Positions 55,880 through 64,000 of a DNA stretch of 64,000 nucleotides are shown piece by piece. Source of the stretch: Orenia metallireducens (GTDB lineage Bacteria; Bacillota; Halanaerobiia; Halobacteroidales; Halobacteroidaceae). The position numbers and the translations under genes were made by a program. Under the pieces are notes generated by a model that was not told the DNA's origin, ran no database searches, and saw nothing but the letters and a program-made list of their open reading frames with translations. The number at the start of each line of letters is the position of its first letter. Position 1 is the stretch's first letter. The stretch spans positions 773,415 through 837,414 of the forward strand of contig NZ_LWDV01000010.1 of NCBI RefSeq assembly GCF_001693735.1, in the 5' to 3' direction.

Positions 55880-57571
55880 TTACATTTCCTCCTGCATTAA
55901 CTTTCTTAACTCATATAAAATTGCCTTTGTTTCTGCAGTTGATTCACCTAATAATCCTGCAATCTCTTGGGCTACTTTCATCTGTTTATGAATAACTTGA
56001 TTAGCTTTTTCTAAAGTTGTATCTTTCATCTTAGCTACTCTTTCTTTATGATTTTCTCTTTCCGTAACATCAGTTATTATACCAATTACCAATTCATAAT
56101 CAATTAAAGGGATTACTGACTGTTCACATATCAAATTATATTGCTTATACTCAATTTTTTTTTGAGAAATAGACTTCTTATTAAACCATGCATCTAAATA
56201 ATCTTTAGGATCAATATATCTATATAATTTATGACCTATAGCAATTTCATTATTCCGATTAAACAACTCATTAGCCTTAGAGTTAAACTTCTGAATTGTC
56301 ATATCCTTATCTACAACAATAATTGCATTAGGAGATGATTCTACAATTATATCTGCTAAAGATTCCATTTTACCTTTCATATAAGGAATACACATCTTCA
56401 ATTCAGCTAAACCTTGATAAACAGCTATAGCTTTTTCACGACAACTATTATAACCACAGCCCCCGCAATCTAATTCATCCTCTTTACTAAATTTTCCTGT
56501 TTGCGATAATATTAATCTTATTTGATTTTCTGTTGGAATTTTATCCTCAATTCTACGGTTAAGATATCCCCGACTTATATCAATTTTAATTTCATTTACA
56601 TCAAATTCATCTTCTATACTCTCTTGTTGAGCATATTTTATTACCCTTTCTTTTCGAGAATTAATGCTTAATTCTGATTTAATACCAGGACCATTTATAC
56701 ATCCTCCAGCACAGACCATTGCTTCAATAAATTTGGGACTAATCTCACCATTTAATATATCCTCAAAGGTCTTCATACATTCAGCCAATCCTGAAACTGA
56801 TAATATCTCTGTACTCAATCCAAAGTCAATATCTGCTGCTTTTAAAACACCATTTTCTACTGGAAAAGCTCTAGACCAATTTCCTGAATTAGTCTTAAAC
56901 TGATCTTCATCTAAACTTCTATAATCTATACCTTTTAAAGAGAATAAATCTTTTAAATCATCAAAAGTAATAGCCAAATCAACAGCACTTTTAGAGCTCT
57001 TCCAATCAATTTCCTTAATCTTAGCTATACAAGGACCTATAAAGACCACTTTTAAATCTTTAAATCTCTTCTTTAACAACTTAGCATGGGCTACCATAGG
57101 AGAGATAGTAGGGGATAGATAAGAAACTAATTCAGGATAATGTTTCTCTACTAAGCTAACCACAGCAGGGCAACAAGCTGATATAAGTGTCTTCTCCCAT
57201 CCTTCTAATAACTCTTTATACTCTCTTGCTATTACTTCTGCTCCTATACTTGTTTCTTCAACAGCAAAAAAACCTAATTTTTTTAAACCTTTCACCAATT
57301 GACCGGGGCTACAATCAAAAGCAGCAGGAAAAGATGGAGCTATACTTGCAACTACCTTTTCTTCTTCTAATAGCTTTGTTAATTTGGATAGATGATTATT
57401 AACACTTTTAGCATTTTGTGGGCATATCTCTATACAGTGTCCACAGTTAATACACTTTTCCTTTACAACTTCTGCTTGACCATTATTAATCTTAATTGCT
57501 TTAACAGCACAATCCCGTACACAACGATAACAGTCTTTACATTCTGATTCACTTAAAGTAATAAGACTCAA
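55880..57571 (-). CDS. Hydrogenase-like sensor: ferredoxin, H-cluster and PAS domains
   Basis: A 563-residue multi-domain protein. Residues 1-55 hold two 4Fe-4S motifs (CKDCYRCVRDCAVKAI, CINCGHCIEICPQNA). About 60-330 is an [FeFe]-hydrogenase H-cluster domain with SACCPAVVSL, IGPCIAKIKE and AMVCAGGCINGPG. About 355-400 is a further Fe-S domain (CGGCGYNSCREKA), and 405-510 is a PAS domain (SSPNAIIVVDKDMTIQKFNS) followed by a helical tail. The absence of a kinase and the adjacent phosphatase suggest a sensory or regulatory hydrogenase. Catalytic turnover cannot be excluded. Confidence 0.88.
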   Translation of the reverse strand: MSLITLSESECKDCYRCVRDCAVKAIKINNGQAEVVKEKCINCGHCIEICPQNAKSVNNHLSKLTKLLEEEKVVASIAPSFPAAFDCSPGQLVKGLKKLGFFAVEETSIGAEVIAREYKELLEGWEKTLISACCPAVVSLVEKHYPELVSYLSPTISPMVAHAKLLKKRFKDLKVVFIGPCIAKIKEIDWKSSKSAVDLAITFDDLKDLFSLKGIDYRSLDEDQFKTNSGNWSRAFPVENGVLKAADIDFGLSTEILSVSGLAECMKTFEDILNGEISPKFIEAMVCAGGCINGPGIKSELSINSRKERVIKYAQQESIEDEFDVNEIKIDISRGYLNRRIEDKIPTENQIRLILSQTGKFSKEDELDCGGCGYNSCREKAIAVYQGLAELKMCIPYMKGKMESLADIIVESSPNAIIVVDKDMTIQKFNSKANELFNRNNEIAIGHKLYRYIDPKDYLDAWFNKKSISQKKIEYKQYNLICEQSVIPLIDYELVIGIITDVTERENHKERVAKMKDTTLEKANQVIHKQMKVAQEIAGLLGESTAETKAILYELRKLMQEEM

Positions 57572-57820
57572 TTAATTCACCCCTCTATTAAACTCTCTAT
57601 AAAAGAGTTCTCTTATATTTTCTGGAGATACCTTTGTAACTATTTCTTGATCAAATTTAAGAACAACACCCTCTGTACACTTCCCTTGGCAAAAAGAAGC
57701 TCCCAATTCTATTTCCGTCTCTAACCTCTCTTCATTTATTATTTTTTTCAATATTTCTATAATTTCATAGGCCCCTTTAATATGACAGCTACTTCCAACA
57801 CAAATTATAATTTTTTTCAT
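57572..57820 (-). CDS. Thioredoxin-like [2Fe-2S] ferredoxin
   Basis: An 82-residue protein of the NuoE/HydC-type thioredoxin-like [2Fe-2S] family. The ligands are CVGSSCHIKG (C7 and C12) and ASFCQGKCTEGV. It should pass electrons to or from the hydrogenase-like protein encoded immediately downstream. The ATG at 57820 follows GAGGGG; the longer frame from 57892 adds 24 residues with no family similarity. It is the first gene of the hydrogenase-sensor module. Confidence 0.88.
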   Translation of the reverse strand: MKKIIICVGSSCHIKGAYEIIEILKKIINEERLETEIELGASFCQGKCTEGVVLKFDQEIVTKVSPENIRELFYREFNRGVN

Positions 57821-57983
57821 TAAAAACCCCTCTTTTGTTATTTTTTTAACAAATAGGCCAAAAAAATAAATTTCTTTATTTAATACTAACATGCAAATTA
57901 ATTTTTGACAACCTTATTATTTATCCTTATAAATAAAAAAACATCCTTTCCAGGATGAGTATTGAAAGCTATTATATTAAAAA

Positions 57984-58077
57984 TGGCGGAGAGAGAGGGA
58001 TTCGAACCCTCGCTAGAGATAATTCCCTACTACAGGTTTAGCAAACCCGCCCCTTCAGCCTACTTGGGTATCTCTCC
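57984..58077 (-). tRNA. tRNA-Ser(GCT), copy 2
   Basis: Same as copy 1 except in the variable arm (TAGGGA-ATTA-TCTCTA), where one C-to-T change leaves a G-U pair. Anticodon GCT; CCA encoded. Confidence 0.95.
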
Positions 58078-58169
58078 ATGCTGATTTAAAATTATTAAAC
58101 TACTACATTTATATATTTTATAACAAATTCCTTAAATTATCAACTGGTTAATGTTAACAATAATATAAA

Positions 58170-58261
<92 letters not shown>

Positions 58262-58328
58262 GTATTTACTTAACACAAGATTTATTATAAGTTATTTTAA
58301 AGGGATTGTCAAGGAAAATTAATAATAA

Positions 58329-58364
58329 ATTTTAATGGGTCTAAGAACTTAGACCCATTAAAAT
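58329..58364 (-). terminator. Terminator of the serine operon
   Basis: ATTTTAATGGGTCTAAG and its perfect inverted copy lie directly after the serS stop codon; the minus-strand tail is TTATTATTAA. Confidence 0.8.
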
Positions 58365-58365
58365 C

Positions 58366-61255
<2,890 letters not shown>

Positions 61256-61259
<4 letters not shown>

Positions 61260-62422
61260 TTACTTCTCTCCTCCTCATAAAATACTTTTTGGGCAGCAGA
61301 TAACCCTGCTCCTAACTCTAACTCAAATCCTAACTCTAATAATACAAACTCTAAAGCTGATATAGTTGATAAGATATCCATTCTACTAACATTACCAAGA
61401 TGACCGATTCTAAAGACTTTTCCTTGTAACTGACCTTTACTACCAGTAACATAAACATTATATTCATCTTTTAACTTATTTCTTAATACACTATAACTTA
61501 TACCCTCAGGTAATTTAACAGCAGTTACTGTTTTAGAAGCAACTTTATCATCAACCAATAACTCTAAACCAATAGCCTTCATCGATAATCTTATGGCTTT
61601 AGTAACTATTTCATGTCGCTTGAATACATTTTCCAAGCCCTCTTCTTTAATATCTCTCAATACTTCTCTTAATACATAAAGAACAGAGATTGCTGGTGTA
61701 GCTGGTGTTTGATTCTTAGCGTCATAGCGATCTTTAGCACGTTTGAAGTCTAAGTAAAATTTAGGTAGATCAGATGTTTCATAGGCTTTAAATGCTCTAG
61801 AACTCACACTTACTAAGCATAATCCTGGAGGACTCATTAAAGCTTTTTGTGAAGATGTAACTACTACATCAGCACCCCATTCATCTGTCTTTAACTCAAT
61901 TCCTGCTAATGAACTGACAGCATCAATTAATAGCAAACAATTATACTTTCTAGCTAATTTACCTATAGGTTCAGGATGATTAATAACCCCAGTTGAAGTC
62001 TCATTATGGGTCATTAAGATTGCTTTAACTTCACCATCTTTATAACTCTCTAACTTCTCTTCTACTTTTTTAGGGTCTATACACTCACCCCAAGGAACAT
62101 TTAATCTCTCTACTTCTAAACCATAATTTTCAGCAATAGAAGCATACCTTTCACCAAAAGCTCCTGTACATAAGGATAATACTTTATCTCCTTTAGATAA
62201 AGTATTGGCAATAGAACCTTCTAGTCCTCCAGTACCAGAACAGGTTAAAACTAATACATCATTTTCAGTCTGAAAGACATATTTTAAACCATCAACTACT
62301 TCTTTTAGTAGCTCCTCACACTCTACTTCACGATGCCCAATCATCTCTGTTACACCAGCCAATCTTGCCCTTTCAGGAATAGGAGTTGGACCAGGTAGCA
62401 TTAGTGTTCTCTTCTCCTTCAT
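61256..62422 (-). CDS. Class V aminotransferase (serine/alanine-glyoxylate type)
   Basis: A 388-residue PLP enzyme. TLMLPGPTPIPERARLAG is typical of the serine-pyruvate/alanine-glyoxylate group; LLIDAVSSLAGIELKTDEWG and VVTSSQKALMSPPGLCLVSV hold the PLP Asp and Lys. In this operon with serA it probably acts as a 3-phosphohydroxypyruvate or related aminotransferase for serine synthesis, an inference from context. The ATG at 62422 follows AAGGGAG; the TTG at 62443 lies before it. No serB is seen. Confidence 0.9.
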
Positions 62423-62499
62423 AATATCTATCTCCCTTCTCAATACTCATAAATTTATTAAAGGATATTAACAGGTATTGCTCAATATTAATTATATAA

Positions 62500-62755
62500 A
62501 TAAAAATCTCCCATCCCAAACAGACCCAGTAATACTTGGATTTGTTAGGGACGGGAGATTAATAATTACCCGCGTTGCCACCCTAATTGGTCAAAAATTG
62601 ACCCTCTTTAATGACAGATAACGGTGTCAATCCGATTTAGCTTGTATTCACTAACCATTCCTAGGCGGATTCAATTCCTCTTTATATCAGCTCGCAGCAA
62701 CCGCTGACTCTCTCCAAATAAAGATGAAATTTACTATTCCTATTCACCATGTTTA
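62500..62755 (-). promoter_or_regulatory. T-box riboswitch, UCC (Ser) specifier
   Basis: On the minus strand AGGGTGGCAACGCG (62571-62584) is the T-box core, followed by a long terminator hairpin AATCTCCCGTCCC...GGGATGGGAGATT with T-run (62505-62560). Stem I reads GAA-TCC-G-CCTAGG, aligned with GAAG-ATG-G-TCCTGG of the metG leader, so the specifier is TCC (62667-62669), a serine codon. It should sense uncharged tRNA-Ser(GGA) and control aminotransferase-serA-serS. Confidence 0.92.
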
Positions 62756-62857
62756 ATATATGTGTTTAATTTTCTCTTTATTTATGGAATATTATATAAT
62801 AAGAGAAAGTAAAATGCAACCCTTTAAATTAAAATTAAATTTCCTTGTGACTAGTTA

Positions 62858-63805
62858 TTAATAATAATAGAATCCCAGATTCTTATCCTTTATATTATCT
62901 GTTTGCATCGGCAAACTATTAACTAATCCTTTGAAAAAACTTTTATTTAAAGAACCTAATAAGAGTTCTATAGGTGATAATTTATTATAATAAATTAAAT
63001 TAGGTTCTCCTTCAATTCCAGCAATTTTAGCTAATTCATCTACTGCATCATAGAAAGTTCCTAATTCATCTACTAAACCTAATTCCTTAGCCTGCTCCCC
63101 ACTATAAATTCTACCATCAGCCAACTCTTTAACTCTATCTTCTGTCATAGATCTACCTTCCATGACAACATTAACAAATTGTTGATATACTCCTTCAACC
63201 ATTGTCTGTAAAATCTCTTTCTCTTCAGCAGTCATATCTCTATCGGGATTGCCTAAATCCTTATACTTTCTACTTTTAATAGTAATAGAATCTATACCTA
63301 TTTTATTATATAATTCTTCCAAGTTAGTAAATTGCATTATAACACCAATACTTCCTGTAATAGTAGAAGGATTAGCATAAATTTTGTTTGCTGCCATAGA
63401 TACATAATAACCACCTGAAGCAGCAGCATCTCCCATAGATACAACTATAGGCTTACCAGCATCTTTAAATTTTTTTAATTCTCGATAGATTGCATCAGAA
63501 GCAGCCGAACTACCACCAGGACTATTCACCCTTAATAAAATTCCTTTAACTGATTCATCATCTTTAGCTTGATTGATATGAGCCATTATTTGGTCTGAAG
63601 TAGCTTCCATACTACCAAAAGCACCTCCACCCTCTCCTCCTACTATAGCTCCACTTATATTTATTACTGCTAGACTATCTTTAGTTTTATTCTCTAAGCC
63701 AACAAAACTCTTAATTAATATATAAAAACCACTTGCCAAAATTAATAAAGAAATCATAAATATAACTGCCATAATTAGTAAAACTCTCTTAACACTAATC
63801 TCCAT
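62858..63805 (-). CDS. sppA: Signal peptide peptidase SppA
   Basis: A 315-residue membrane-anchored serine protease that digests leftover signal peptides. One membrane helix lies at about residues 8-32 (VLLIMAVIFMISLLILASGF). ILLRVNSPGGSSAASDAIY, SMGDAAASGGYYVSMAANKI (Ser nucleophile) and the later GRIYSGEQAKELGLVDELG holding the catalytic Lys region are family motifs. The ATG at 63805 follows AGGAGG by six bases. It has no close downstream partner; the Ser T-box lies 100 bases on. Confidence 0.94.
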   Translation of the reverse strand: MEISVKRVLLIMAVIFMISLLILASGFYILIKSFVGLENKTKDSLAVINISGAIVGGEGGGAFGSMEATSDQIMAHINQAKDDESVKGILLRVNSPGGSSAASDAIYRELKKFKDAGKPIVVSMGDAAASGGYYVSMAANKIYANPSTITGSIGVIMQFTNLEELYNKIGIDSITIKSRKYKDLGNPDRDMTAEEKEILQTMVEGVYQQFVNVVMEGRSMTEDRVKELADGRIYSGEQAKELGLVDELGTFYDAVDELAKIAGIEGEPNLIYYNKLSPIELLLGSLNKSFFKGLVNSLPMQTDNIKDKNLGFYYY

Positions 63806-63960
63806 ATACATCCTCCTAGCTGATTTTACTGCTAATTATAGTTATTAATTTAACCAAATTAGAAGTTAAAAATTTAATAAGTAATTTAACTAACTATATC
63901 AAATTTAGATATAAAGGATAATAAATCCTCTTTTTATTAATATAATTTATTCATTCAGAT

Positions 63961-64000
63961 AAAAAAACTCCTAGACTGAATTCAGCCTAAGAGTTTTTTA
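63961..64000. terminator. Terminator at the right edge
   Basis: AAACTCCTAGACTGAATTCAGCCTAAGAGTTT is an imperfect inverted repeat with A and T runs on both sides. It probably ends a minus-strand gene beyond the window. Confidence 0.7.

Overview
The window comes from a low-GC, spore-forming anaerobic member of the Bacillota. A halophilic Halanaerobiales or Clostridia-type organism (Orenia-like) is my guess; the phylum is clear, the genus is not. Supporting signs are AT-rich DNA, strong AGGAGG ribosome binding sites, two T-box leaders, a Bacillus-type large SRP RNA, Veg, RNase M5, PurR and SipL-like spore proteins, and two different pyruvate:ferredoxin oxidoreductases. Nearly everything lies on the minus strand, so the window is best read from right to left.

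The backbone follows the origin-proximal order known from Bacillus subtilis: serS; tRNA-Ser genes; tadA; SRP RNA; dnaX-yaaK-recR (with yaaL further on); guaB; tmk-yaaR-holB-yaaT-yabA-yabB-yazA-rsmI; metG-tatD; rnmV-rsmA-veg; ispE-purR. Lineage-specific blocks are set into this backbone. They are a rex plus hydrogenase-sensor module bracketed by a duplicated tRNA-Ser pair (52.9-58.3 kb), single-chain and four-subunit 2-oxoacid:ferredoxin oxidoreductases (41.5-49 kb), a HerA/NurA pair with two chemotaxis receptors (28-33.7 kb), an orphan sugar-binding lipoprotein with a LacI regulator (21.4-24.3 kb), and a 14-kb spore and cell-wall region between veg and ispE (4.7-18.8 kb).

The most unusual part is 10-16.5 kb. 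It holds small and repetitive proteins that match no family I recognise. Four intact genes and one decayed gene share a cysteine-rich domain around Q-S-G-x-D-C-C and G-C-I-C-E. A very acidic Asp/Ala and Ser/Glu repeat protein shares an INQ/QP motif with a neighbour. Five upstream regions here carry AC-N16/17-CATAnnnTA/G, close to the sigma-K mother-cell promoter consensus, so I infer a late-sporulation coat or exosporium gene set. A SipL-like protein (three SPOCS repeats plus LysM) and a LysM L,D-transpeptidase lie beside it.

Regulation is readable in several places: a guanine riboswitch before guaB, a Met T-box (AUG specifier) before metG, a Ser T-box (UCC specifier) before an aminotransferase-serA-serS operon, a possible PurBox before purR, and a consensus promoter plus terminator at 712-822 that enclose no gene and probably make a small RNA. 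Decay is also visible: a broken [FeFe]-hydrogenase gene upstream of rex, a broken cysteine-rich paralogue, and a Mur-ligase-like fragment without its ATP-binding part.
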